Shown piece after piece: positions 33,763-41,742 of a DNA stretch of 64,000 nt. Position 1 is the first letter of the stretch, and each line of letters opens with the position of its first letter. The notes beneath the pieces were generated by a model that saw nothing but the letters and a program-made list of their open reading frames with translations, was not told where the DNA came from and did not search any database. Source of the DNA: Paenibacillus dendritiformis (GTDB lineage Bacteria; Bacillota; Bacilli; Paenibacillales; Paenibacillaceae); contig NZ_AP025344.1 of assembly GCF_021654795.1 (NCBI RefSeq), positions 5,208,501 to 5,272,500 of the forward strand. Direction: 5' to 3'. The position numbers were made by a program, and so were the translations under genes.

Positions 33763-35127
33763 TTACTTGAGAAACACTGACGCGTCTCCGGCTTTTTTCG
33801 TCAGCTTGCCATTTTCGATGAAGCCCATTTTCTCCATCCACTGTTCGAACTCCCGGATCGGACGCAGGCCGAGCAATTCGCGCAGCGTCGCGGTCTCGTG
33901 ATAGCCGGTCGTCTGATAGTTCAGCATGACATCGTCGCCGTGCGGGATGCCCATGAAGAAGTTGCAGCCTGCCGTCGTCAGCAGCACCGCCAGATTTTCC
34001 AGGTCGTTCTGATCGGCCTTCATATGGTTCGTGTAGCAAGCGTCGCAGCCCATGGAGATGCCCGTCAGCTTGCCCATGAAGTGATCCTCCAGACCGGCGC
34101 GAATAACCTGCTTCGCGTCATACAAATATTCAGGCCCGATGAACCCGACGACGGTGTTGACGAGGAACGGGTTGAACCGCTTGGCGAAGCCGTAGCAGCG
34201 CGCTTCCATCGTCACCTGGTCGACTCCGTGGTGAGCCTCGGAAGACAGCTCCGACCCTTGGCCCGTCTCGAAGTACATCACGTCCGGACCGGACACTTGC
34301 CCATGCTTCAGCACGAGCTGCTGCGCTTCCTCGATCGTGGCGGCGTTGAAGCCGAATGCCGCGTTGCCTTTCTCCGAGCCGGCGATCGATTGGAAGATGA
34401 GGCCGGTCGGCGCGCCGCGCTTGACGGCTTCCATCTGGGTGGTGACATGGGCCAGCACGCAGGTCTGGGTCGGAATCTCCCACTTCTGGCGGAATTCCTC
34501 GAACCGCTTCAAGACGCGCGTGACGCTCTCGACGGAGTCGTCAACCGGATTCAGCCCCAAGACCGCGTCCCCGATGCCGAACGTCAAGCCTTCCATCAGG
34601 GAAGCCATGATGCCGTCCGGATCGTCGGTCGGATGGTTCGGCTGCAGGCGGGCCGACAACGTGCCCGGACGGCCGATCGTCGTGTTGGCGCGGGCCGTCA
34701 CCCGAATCTTCTTCGCCCCGTACATCAGGTCGAGGTTGGACATGATTTTGGCGACCGCGGCGATCATCTCGGCGGTCAGCCCGCGGGAGACGCGCTTGAT
34801 GTCTTGTTCGGTCGTGTTATCGTCCAGAATCCACTCCCGCAGCTCTTCCACGGTCCAGTTCTGAATCTCGCTGTAAATGCGCTCGTTCACCTGGTCCTGA
34901 ATAATGCGGGTAACCTCGTCCTGCTCATAAGGAACGGCGGGATTGTTGCGCAAGTCCTTCAGCGTAATCTGGGACAGCACCACCTTGGCGGCCACGCGCT
35001 CTTCCGAAGACGCGGCCCCGAGTCCGGCCAGCATATCCCCCGATTTTTCTTCATTCGCTTTGGCCATCACTTCCATCAGCGTTTTGAACTGATAGGTGCG
35101 GCCGAACAGTCTCGTTTTTAAAATCAC
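33763..35127 (-). CDS. eutB: Ethanolamine ammonia-lyase heavy chain
   Basis: The catalytic TIM-barrel subunit of the B12-dependent lyase that makes acetaldehyde and ammonia. The start is GTG at 35127, since AAAGGAGGAG precedes it and the product then begins VILKTRLFG as in the family (454 residues). Conserved blocks include VTARANTTIGRPGTLSARLQ, HHGVDQVTMEARCYG and FMGIPHGDDVMLNYQ. It is translated with EutC and protected by EutA. Confidence 0.96.
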   Translation of the reverse strand: MILKTRLFGRTYQFKTLMEVMAKANEEKSGDMLAGLGAASSEERVAAKVVLSQITLKDLRNNPAVPYEQDEVTRIIQDQVNERIYSEIQNWTVEELREWILDDNTTEQDIKRVSRGLTAEMIAAVAKIMSNLDLMYGAKKIRVTARANTTIGRPGTLSARLQPNHPTDDPDGIMASLMEGLTFGIGDAVLGLNPVDDSVESVTRVLKRFEEFRQKWEIPTQTCVLAHVTTQMEAVKRGAPTGLIFQSIAGSEKGNAAFGFNAATIEEAQQLVLKHGQVSGPDVMYFETGQGSELSSEAHHGVDQVTMEARCYGFAKRFNPFLVNTVVGFIGPEYLYDAKQVIRAGLEDHFMGKLTGISMGCDACYTNHMKADQNDLENLAVLLTTAGCNFFMGIPHGDDVMLNYQTTGYHETATLRELLGLRPIREFEQWMEKMGFIENGKLTKKAGDASVFLK

Positions 35128-35175
35128 AAAAGCTCCTCCTTTCAAATGCGACCCATTGGATTGACTCAACCTCGA

Positions 35176-36606
35176 TTAATGAAAGACAAGCGTCTTGATG
35201 ACGACTGGCAATACCTTGCCCTCCGCAATTGGCTTGCCGATGTCGATATAGTCGCCGTTGTCGACCTGCACGCTGTCGATGCAGACGACATCCTTCTTGT
35301 AATCCAGCAGGGCGTACAGCGTCTGTCCCAGCACCTTTGCCATATCGTGATGGACAATGACGATCAGCGGGTACTCCCTTTCCAGCAGCTCCGCCATGCC
35401 TTCGCGCAAGCCGCGCGCATACTTCTGCACCTCTTGGAAGCTTGGACTTTTCTTCCCTTCCAAGGCGATGGCGACCCGCTGCAGATCATTGTTGAGCTTG
35501 AACCAGTTCAATTTGTCGGCGATCGCCTGGGCCAGCGCCTCGGCGCTCCCCGACTCATCCGCCGACGCAAGCTTCAGAATCGGAATGTTTTTGATCGGGA
35601 AGCTCTCTTCCGTGTAGGTAATCGTGCTTCCGCTAATCTCCGTCGTATGGGAGCCGGCTCCGACTACGGTCGCCCGGATGGTCTCGGCCGAGCGCGCCAC
35701 GGTCAACCGCTGCGTCAACGGGGAAGCGGCAATCGCTCTCCCCAGCAGAATCCCGATATCTCCATACTGGAACACATCGCCCGCCGCTTCCTGGTACACA
35801 TAGTCGGCCACTCCTCCGGAGAAGGAGATGCACGGAATGTTCCGGTCGAGCTTCAACCCTTTGTTGGTGACGATCGTGTCGTAGAAATCGCCCGGCGGCC
35901 GAAGACCCACGCTTTCCTCAAGCAGCTTCACCATCTCCCCGATGATCGGCTCCAGCGCGGCCGGCGTCACCTGCTGCCCAAGCGCGAGGGCTATGCCCCT
36001 GCGCTCCGCAAGCTGCTTGATCTTCGGCGCGATATACGTAACCTCGCGCGTCCGTTGGTCCACCTTGATCAGGCGGCCCCCGATGTCGAGACAGCCCGTG
36101 TCCAGCAGCTCCCCGGCGGCGAACAAGGCCAGATTGCTGGTCCCGCCGCCAATATCGATGTTGACGATGGACGTCGAGTGCTCTTTGGAATACGTGTGAG
36201 CCCCCGCGCCTTTGGCGGCAATGATGCTTTCCAGGTCCGGGCCCGCGGTGGCGACCACGAAGTCTCCGGCGAAGCCGCTTAACGACTGCAGCACTTCATT
36301 GGCATTGTCCTTGCGGGCCGTCTCGCCGGTAATGATGACGGCGCCGGTCTGGATGTCTTCCTTGCGGATGCCGGCTTTCCGGTACTGCTCCTGCACGAAC
36401 GCCTGGATTTGCCCGGCGTCGATCCGGTTGTCCGCCAGCACGGGCGTGAAGCAGATATCGCTGCGGTAGACCACTTCTTTATCCGTAATGACCAAGCGGG
36501 GCACCGAAAAGGACGATGCCAGGTTCTGAATATGCAGCTTCGACAGCACGAGCTGGGTCGTCGAGGTTCCCATATCGATGCCTACGCTTAGCAGTTGCTC
36601 GTTCAC
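35176..36606 (-). CDS. eutA: Reactivating factor for ethanolamine ammonia-lyase
   Basis: EutA is an Hsp70/actin-fold ATPase that removes damaged cobalamin from EutBC. Phosphate-binding motifs are seen: VGIDMGTSTTQLV at the N-terminus, VNIDIGGGTSNLALF in the middle and FSGGVADYVY. I set the start at GTG 36606, with GGAGGGGAG just before. This gives 476 residues. Its leader carries a dual hairpin and overlapping terminator, so this gene and those after it depend on EutV. Confidence 0.94.
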   Translation of the reverse strand: MNEQLLSVGIDMGTSTTQLVLSKLHIQNLASSFSVPRLVITDKEVVYRSDICFTPVLADNRIDAGQIQAFVQEQYRKAGIRKEDIQTGAVIITGETARKDNANEVLQSLSGFAGDFVVATAGPDLESIIAAKGAGAHTYSKEHSTSIVNIDIGGGTSNLALFAAGELLDTGCLDIGGRLIKVDQRTREVTYIAPKIKQLAERRGIALALGQQVTPAALEPIIGEMVKLLEESVGLRPPGDFYDTIVTNKGLKLDRNIPCISFSGGVADYVYQEAAGDVFQYGDIGILLGRAIAASPLTQRLTVARSAETIRATVVGAGSHTTEISGSTITYTEESFPIKNIPILKLASADESGSAEALAQAIADKLNWFKLNNDLQRVAIALEGKKSPSFQEVQKYARGLREGMAELLEREYPLIVIVHHDMAKVLGQTLYALLDYKKDVVCIDSVQVDNGDYIDIGKPIAEGKVLPVVIKTLVFH

Positions 36607-36646
36607 GTCTCTCCCCTCCCGTCGCTTGATACACATATATGCACGC

Positions 36647-36733
36647 AAAAAGGCTTAAAGTTATATCCCCCTCCCGCTTGAACGGGAATGGGTAACCTTA
36701 AGCCTCTTTGCTTACAGAACTACATCCTTGTAG
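36647..36733 (-). promoter_or_regulatory. EutV-responsive dual hairpin and terminator before eutA
   Basis: On the minus strand P1 is CTAC-AAGGAT-GTAG (36720-36733) and P2 is TAAGC-AAAGAG-GCTTA (36699-36714). Both loops have A at position 1 and G at position 4, the known ANTAR recognition feature. P2 overlaps the 5' arm of a terminator (AGGCTTAAGGTTA pairing with TAACTTTAAGCCT, 36651-36705, then a T run), so binding by EutV should prevent termination. P1 begins near the eutW stop. Confidence 0.85.
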
Positions 36734-36746
36734 CCCGGTTTCGTAT

Positions 36747-38174
36747 TTATTTTTTGAAGGTGAATATCACGATGGTGCCCTTCGACGGGCCGGACTCGAT
36801 CTCAAGCTTGCCCTTCAGCTTGTCCTTCACATAGCTGCGGACGATGGACAAGCCCAAGCTTTTGTTGGACACGTCCTTCACGGGGAAGCCGACGCCGTCA
36901 TCCGCCACGACCACGGTCACCAATCCGCCATCCAGCTGGGCGTTCACCGTAATCGTGCCGTACGAGCAATCTCCGAACGCATGCTCATAGCTGTTATGCA
37001 GCAGCTCGCTCACGATGAGCGCGATCGCGACCGTGCGGTCGCTATCCAGGCAGATGCTCTGCGAAGCCTCGATCTGGATGGCGACATTGCTGCAATCGAC
37101 GAAGCAGCGCTCGATATTCGAAGCGATGAGCCGAATGACGTCAAGCAAGTCCACCTGCGCATCGATCTCCGTCGACAGCAGCTCGTGGGTCGCCGCGATG
37201 GCAAGCACCCGGCTGACACTGTCGTTCAAGCATTTTTTGGCTTCCGGGCTGTCGCACTGCCGCGCCTGAATGCGGAGCAGGGACGCCACGGTCTGCAGAT
37301 TGTTCTTCACCCGGTGGTGAATCTCGCGGATAGCCACCGACTTGGAGACAATCTCCGCCTCCTTATCCTTGATCTCCGTGACGTCATGCAGGATGACGCC
37401 GATGCACAGATCCCGCTCCGCGATGAACAGCCGCTTCACCTGATAGTAGGAGCCGGCCACCTTCACGTCTGCCGTCAAGGGACAGGAAGGAGAGGTGGAA
37501 TACTGCTTCATCACGCCGGAGAACGTCGTCTGATCCAGCGACAGATTGTCATAATGCAGGCCCTGAATATCCTCCAGATAACCAAGCTTCCGGTAATAGG
37601 CGTCCGCCTTCTTGTTCTTCAGCTTCAGAAACCCGTGCTTGTCGAAGACGAGAACGGCATCCTCAAGCTGGTTGATGATCGAATCCTTGAACCGCAGCAT
37701 GGCGGTCAGCATCGAGGACATCTCGCCGTCTTCGTATTGCGATCCCGCCACATTGAAGTGGGCTTGAATATTGTCGCTCACATCTTTTTCATAGATGACG
37801 ACCGCAATGACGCCGTCTTGATTTTTGATCGGGTACACCGTCTGCCGAACCAGATGATCTTCCTGCGTATTGGCGATGAGCCCCTGCGACATGATTCCGG
37901 TCTCCAGCGTCCTCAGGACGCCGGGCTCGTTCTCGCGCAGCGCCTTCTCGCCTTCGACCGGTCGCTGGTACAGCGATTTGCCGTCATCCGGCCGGCGGTG
38001 ATACACCACGATCGCCTCATTGCCCATACTGGACAGGACGTCGATGAACACATCATCCTTCACTTCGGACATTTCGAACGACTCGGCAATCTCCGTCAGC
38101 CGGGTAATATCCGCCTCCGTCAGTGCCGTGTGCCGCTTGCACAGCCGCCGAATCCGTTCCTTGATCTCAATCAT
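36747..38174 (-). CDS. eutW: Sensor histidine kinase EutW
   Basis: The soluble kinase senses ethanolamine in Firmicutes eut loci and phosphorylates EutV. The N-terminal half (about 1-270) holds the sensor and a PAS-like domain. A HisKA_2-type box with the phosphoacceptor in IHHRVKNNLQTVASLLRIQ and an ATPase domain (ELLHNSYEHAFG, VVADDGVGFP) follow. No membrane segment is present. The ATG at 38174 overlaps the eutV stop by eight bases; a TTG 24 bases earlier is an alternative. Neither has a strong ribosome site, consistent with translational coupling. Confidence 0.92.
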   Translation of the reverse strand: MIEIKERIRRLCKRHTALTEADITRLTEIAESFEMSEVKDDVFIDVLSSMGNEAIVVYHRRPDDGKSLYQRPVEGEKALRENEPGVLRTLETGIMSQGLIANTQEDHLVRQTVYPIKNQDGVIAVVIYEKDVSDNIQAHFNVAGSQYEDGEMSSMLTAMLRFKDSIINQLEDAVLVFDKHGFLKLKNKKADAYYRKLGYLEDIQGLHYDNLSLDQTTFSGVMKQYSTSPSCPLTADVKVAGSYYQVKRLFIAERDLCIGVILHDVTEIKDKEAEIVSKSVAIREIHHRVKNNLQTVASLLRIQARQCDSPEAKKCLNDSVSRVLAIAATHELLSTEIDAQVDLLDVIRLIASNIERCFVDCSNVAIQIEASQSICLDSDRTVAIALIVSELLHNSYEHAFGDCSYGTITVNAQLDGGLVTVVVADDGVGFPVKDVSNKSLGLSIVRSYVKDKLKGKLEIESGPSKGTIVIFTFKK

Positions 38175-38739
38175 AGGAAATGACGATGGTTGTTGCAATT
38201 TCGATCATCGGACACCGTCGATCCATGCTAAGTTTGCGCAAGGTCTGATAGGCTTCTTCTTCGGTGCAGCCATTTTCCTTCATCAGAATCCCTTTTGCCT
38301 TTTCAACCGCTTTCCGCTCTTCCATCTTCTGCGACAGCTTCGATAGATTTTGTTCCAGCTTGCGTATTTCCTTGCCTTTGGCGATAGTCACTTCCACCAT
38401 AGGGATGAACGACTTTTCGTCTAGCGGCTTCACCAGATAACCAAGCGCACCGATAGAGGTTGCTTTTTCAATCGTCTGCTTGTCGCTGAACGCGGTCAGG
38501 AGAATAACTCCGCCGGCCAGCTGCTCTGAAATGATTCGTTTGCCCGCCTTCAACCCATCCAGGATAGGCATTTGGACATCCAGGATGACCAGGTCGGGCA
38601 GATGCTTTTTGCATAATTCGATGGCTTCAAAGCCATCAGAAGCTTCGCCTACTACGTTGTAGTCCGCCTCTTCCAGCATCTCACGAATATCCATTCTTGT
38701 AATAGGTTCGTCGTCGACTATTACAATTTTTCCATTCAT
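38167..38739 (-). CDS. eutV: ANTAR-domain antiterminator response regulator EutV
   Basis: The 190-residue protein has a receiver domain (KIVIVDDEP; phosphoacceptor Asp in LVILDVQMP, about residue 54; conserved LVKPLDEKS lysine) and a C-terminal ANTAR RNA-binding domain (about 130-185; MEERKAVEKAKGILMKENG, EEEAYQTLRKLSMD). When phosphorylated by EutW it binds paired hairpins in nascent RNA and stops terminator formation. Targets visible in this window lie before eutG, eutS and eutA and in the riboswitch-linked RNA. GAGGTG precedes ATG. Confidence 0.95.
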   Translation of the reverse strand: MNGKIVIVDDEPITRMDIREMLEEADYNVVGEASDGFEAIELCKKHLPDLVILDVQMPILDGLKAGKRIISEQLAGGVILLTAFSDKQTIEKATSIGALGYLVKPLDEKSFIPMVEVTIAKGKEIRKLEQNLSKLSQKMEERKAVEKAKGILMKENGCTEEEAYQTLRKLSMDRRCPMIEIATTIVISYD

Positions 38740-38790
38740 GTGTCATGCACCTCTATGTCGATATTTGCTTGTATCCGGCTAACCAACCGC

Positions 38791-39222
38791 CTACTCCTCC
38801 AAGTAAGCCCGAAGAGCGTCCACTCCTACGTTCTCCACCGTTGAGACCTCGAAAATGCGCTCTGCGCCCGCCGCTTGCAGAAAAGCTCTCGCTTGCGCGA
38901 TATCCTCATCTGTCCGGGCGAGCTCGGTCTTGGTCACAATCCCAATGACCGGCTTGGCGAACATCGTCGCGAAGGCCGGCGGAAAATAGCTTTCTTCCTT
39001 TGTGCAATCTTGCACAAGCCCGATTACATCGGCGTCGACGCTCGACACGAGGAGCATCTTGTACAAATAACGGTTCTCGATGCACTCCCCCGGCGTATCG
39101 ATCGCTTGGTCGAAGGTCTCCACCGCTTGCGTCTTTTTGTAAGTAATCTCCTGGCCGTGCAGCCATTGGCACAGCGTCGTCTTGCCCGATCCGGTGCTGC
39201 CGGCGAAAATAATGGTCTTCAT
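38791..39222 (-). CDS. eutP: EutP/PduV-family P-loop protein (acetate kinase-like)
   Basis: The 143-residue protein has a Walker A motif FAGSTGSGKTT at the N-terminus, the GTPase-like DTPGE and a VTKTEL specificity strand. Salmonella EutP was shown to have acetate kinase activity, which here would turn the acetyl phosphate made by PduL into acetate and ATP. The gene lies between eutS and eutV. GTAGGAG precedes ATG. Confidence 0.9.
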   Translation of the reverse strand: MKTIIFAGSTGSGKTTLCQWLHGQEITYKKTQAVETFDQAIDTPGECIENRYLYKMLLVSSVDADVIGLVQDCTKEESYFPPAFATMFAKPVIGIVTKTELARTDEDIAQARAFLQAAGAERIFEVSTVENVGVDALRAYLEE

Positions 39223-39233
39223 GATCGCTTCTC

Positions 39234-39587
39234 CTACGTTCTCGTAATCTTCGCAGCCGAGAAGCCGAGAATGTTTTGCAGGCCCAGCAGAACTTCATTC
39301 ACGGCCGATTCCACGGATGAGACATCGCCTGTAATGACGAGCGATCCACTGAAGCGGTCGACGAAGCCGATCTGCACGCCAGCCGCCTTGGTCGCGATGT
39401 CCGCGCCAATAATGGAGGCTTCGCTTGGCGTAATGGTCATGATGCCGATGGCATCCTGCGCATCGCTCCCCAAGCCCAGCTTCTTGTAAATATCCGGGTT
39501 CGGGTTCGCGATAATATGCGCCAACGTGACCTGCTTCCCTGGCACGTACTCCTGAATGACGCGTTGTTTTTCGTTGTGTTGGTCCAT
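39234..39587 (-). CDS. eutS: Shell protein EutS
   Basis: This BMC protein of the EutS/PduU type has a circularly permuted domain with an N-terminal beta-barrel segment (RVIQEYVPGKQVTLAHIIANP) and ends with KITRT as the family does. Its bent hexamer is thought to shape shell edges. I prefer the ATG at 39587 (117 residues) by analogy to family length; an ATG 15 bases earlier is possible and neither ribosome site is strong. It is the first gene behind the main eut promoter and its EutV-controlled terminator. Confidence 0.92.
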   Translation of the reverse strand: MDQHNEKQRVIQEYVPGKQVTLAHIIANPNPDIYKKLGLGSDAQDAIGIMTITPSEASIIGADIATKAAGVQIGFVDRFSGSLVITGDVSSVESAVNEVLLGLQNILGFSAAKITRT

Positions 39588-39633
39588 ACTCTCATCACTC
39601 ATTTCTTATGAGAAAACAACATCGATTAGCCGT

Positions 39634-39720
39634 AAAAACACATAAAGACCCCTTAAAAGTTCACGTGGAATTTTTAAGAAGCCTCTTTGCTTTGACTGAT
39701 ATGCAACACGCCTTTGTGTT
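39634..39720 (-). promoter_or_regulatory. EutV-responsive dual hairpin and terminator before eutS
   Basis: P1 on the minus strand is AACAC-AAAGGC-GTGTT (39705-39720). P2 is AAGC-AAAGAG-GCTT (39679-39692). Both hexaloops have A1 and G4. A terminator whose arms include AAGAGGCTTCTTAAAA and TTTTAAGGGGTCTT overlaps P2. This is the leader of the main eut transcript. Confidence 0.88.
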
Positions 39721-39726
39721 ACTTTT

Positions 39727-39756
39727 ACTATACTTTGTAGCTGCAAACGTTGTCAA
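39727..39756 (-). promoter_or_regulatory. Main eut promoter upstream of eutS
   Basis: On the minus strand TTGACA (complement of 39751-39756), 18 bases and TATAGT (complement of 39727-39732). It directly precedes the dual-hairpin leader, so constitutive initiation with regulated termination is expected. Confidence 0.75.
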
Positions 39757-39786
39757 CCTGAACGCGCATGGTATTTATTGAATTCC

Positions 39787-40929
39787 TTAATATTGAAACA
39801 TTTTGTTCAATATTTCGACAACATCCGACACAGTCGGAACGCGCGGATTCGTGGCGGTGCAGCCGTCCTTGAGCGCTCCCTCGGCAATCGAGGCGCTCAT
39901 TTCTCCGAGCAGCGCTTCGTCGACATTGCATTCCCGCAGCGACTGCGGCATGCGCAATTGCTTCTGCAGCTGCTTGATCGCTTGCACCAGGCTGCGAACG
40001 CCGCTCTTCGGATTCGGAGCCGGCAATCCCAGGCTCTTGGAGATTTCGGCGTATCGGACCGCCGCCGCGTTGCTTTCCTCCCTGCCGTAGCCCGGCTTGT
40101 AATCGGCGTTGAATTCAATCACGTGCGGCAGCAGCAAGGAATTCATGCGTCCGTGCGCAATCTTGAACTTCGCGCCGGCCACATGGGCGATGCCGTGATT
40201 GAGGCCGAGCGACGCGATATTGAACGCCATGCCCGCCAGACAGGAGGCATTGTGCATTTTCTCCCGCGCCTCCAGGTCGTTCCCGTCCTTGTACGCTCTC
40301 GGCAAATAGGCAAAGACCAGCTTAATCGCTTTCTCCGCCAAGGCGTCGGAAATATCATTCGCTTTGGTGGACACATACGCCTCGATTGCGTGGGTCAGGA
40401 CGTCCATTCCGGTATCGGCGGTAATGAAGTCGGGTACGCTCTTGACCAATTCCGGGTCCAAAATCGCTTCCTGCGGCAGCATGTCATCGGACACGAGCGG
40501 GTATTTGATGTTTTTCTTCTTGTCGCTGATCACCGAGAAAGACGTCACTTCCGAGCCCGTTCCGCTTGTTGTCGGAATCGCCACGAACGGCATATCGTGC
40601 TGATTCAATATTTTCTGGGCGAAAATCTTCATCGCCTTGGCCGCATCGATCGCGGAGCCGCCGCCAATCGCAATCATCCGATCGGCCTGGAACGCGCCCA
40701 ACGCTTCAACGCCCTCCGTCACGATCTCGATCGGGGGATCGGGCACGATGTTGCTGAAAATGTATTGCTCATTGCTCTCATGCAGCCGCTCGAACAGCAT
40801 GTTAATCATCCCCGACTTGACCATGAACGGGTCGGTGACGATAAAGATGCGTTGATTCCGCCATTCCATCAGGCGATCCAGCGCGCCTTGCCCCAGATAA
40901 ATGTCGGTGTTCATCGATATTTTGTCCAT
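39787..40929 (-). CDS. eutG: Iron-containing alcohol dehydrogenase EutG
   Basis: The enzyme reduces acetaldehyde to ethanol and regenerates NAD inside the compartment. The 380-residue protein has the NAD motif GGGSAIDAAKA, PTTSGTGSEVTSF and the metal-binding histidines in DVLTHAIEAYVS and LNHGIAHVAGAKFKIAHG. The ATG at 40929 is set by GGAGG; the longer open frame upstream is leader RNA, not protein. It lies between the riboswitch-EutX region and the main eut promoter, as in Enterococcus and Listeria. Confidence 0.93.
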   Translation of the reverse strand: MDKISMNTDIYLGQGALDRLMEWRNQRIFIVTDPFMVKSGMINMLFERLHESNEQYIFSNIVPDPPIEIVTEGVEALGAFQADRMIAIGGGSAIDAAKAMKIFAQKILNQHDMPFVAIPTTSGTGSEVTSFSVISDKKKNIKYPLVSDDMLPQEAILDPELVKSVPDFITADTGMDVLTHAIEAYVSTKANDISDALAEKAIKLVFAYLPRAYKDGNDLEAREKMHNASCLAGMAFNIASLGLNHGIAHVAGAKFKIAHGRMNSLLLPHVIEFNADYKPGYGREESNAAAVRYAEISKSLGLPAPNPKSGVRSLVQAIKQLQKQLRMPQSLRECNVDEALLGEMSASIAEGALKDGCTATNPRVPTVSDVVEILNKMFQY

Positions 40930-40961
40930 AAACAGGCACCTCCAATGAAGTCGTTGGCAAT

Positions 40962-41037
40962 AAAAAAAGAGACTTTTAAAAGAACGGATTCCTTTAAAAG
41001 CCTCTTCGCTTATGATACAGGTGCACGCCATTGTGCA
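40962..41037 (-). promoter_or_regulatory. EutV-type dual hairpin and terminator before eutG
   Basis: P1 is TGCAC-AATGGC-GTGCA (41022-41037), with A1 and G4. P2 is AAGC-GAAGAG-GCTT (40998-41011), which has G instead of A at loop position 1. A strong terminator (AGAGGCTTTTAAA with TTTAAAAGTCTCT, 40968-41005, then a T run) overlaps P2. The loop change may weaken EutV binding here. Confidence 0.8.
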
Positions 41038-41129
41038 ACTCGCCATCATTCAATTGTCTACCAACACTGTACACCGTGACCCGGACATTCGTCAACCCGT
41101 CCGATCACGTGCCGCTATCGGCAGGCAGT

Positions 41130-41484
41130 AAAAAAAGGGACCTGCACGGCGCTGTGCATCCGTTCTTCGGCCTTGAAGAACGTCCCCGCTTGCCAAGCTC
41201 TACTTCATCGTATCTGTTCGGCGGCGACCACCCGGCTGTGCCGACAGCAATGTCGGCTGCCTTCCTGCAACGTAAAAAAAGCCTAGCGAGGCGGTAATCG
41301 TCACTAGACTTGTAAACCAGCCACTTTCGCCTCGAAATGACTGGTCCTTCAAAGTTACTAGGCAAAAGACCTGACTTAAGACCGATTCGGTCTATCACAG
41401 TGGCGGGACCGCGTTGGATTTGCACCAAACTTCCATTGCCTATAACTTCTTCTGTTGTGCATGACGTGAATGGGCGTCCATTCG
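41130..41484 (-). ncRNA. EutX/Rli55-like RNA: B12 riboswitch followed by EutV-binding dual hairpin
   Basis: From the promoter at 41490-41517 the RNA would contain the cobalamin aptamer, a first terminator and then a dual hairpin: P1 CGTTCTTC-AAGGCC-GAAGAACG (41161-41182) and P2 TGCAC-AGCGCC-GTGCA (41143-41158). Both hexaloops have A1 and G4. GGGAC/GTCCC arms enclose both and precede a T run (41130-41136), giving a second terminator. In Enterococcus and Listeria the homologous RNA titrates EutV when adenosylcobalamin is absent. The same layout here supports the same role. Confidence 0.8.
41274..41470 (-). promoter_or_regulatory. Adenosylcobalamin riboswitch with terminator
   Basis: On the minus strand the conserved cobalamin elements appear in order: ATAGGCAATGGAAG, GGTGCAAATCC, the B12 box GCCACTGTGA (complement of 41395-41404), GTCAGG and GCCTAG. 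The expression platform ends in a GAGGCG/CGCCTC and CTAGGC hairpin followed by seven T (41274-41300). Coenzyme binding should favour early termination, which removes the downstream EutV decoy. Confidence 0.92.
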
Positions 41485-41489
41485 ACCTC

Positions 41490-41517
41490 ATTATAGCATA
41501 AAAAAGCGGATTGACAA
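41490..41517 (-). promoter_or_regulatory. Sigma-A promoter of the riboswitch RNA
   Basis: TTGTCA (complement of 41512-41517), a 16-base spacer and a perfect TATAAT (complement of 41490-41495). Confidence 0.8.
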
Positions 41518-41742
41518 GAGGGTGCGATCACTCCGCTAAAATGTCACTAAAAGAAGGACCGTTCATTTGACATCTAAATGTTCGCTCGGCTCAAACGTAG
41601 AAACAAAAACAAGTAGAAAATTGATCTAATTTGTCGAATATGTGGAATCTATGATATCGTAGAGAAAGAAAAAATTCACATTATCAAAGGATAGCTGCAG
41701 TGGTTGATGGAGACACGATACAGAATGAAAGAGGCGCATCAC

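Noticed and set aside
41283..41484. T-box leader
   Set aside because: The terminator-linked structured leader first suggested a T-box, but the B12 box GCCACTGTGA and the other cobalamin aptamer elements are all present and no T-box sequence is.
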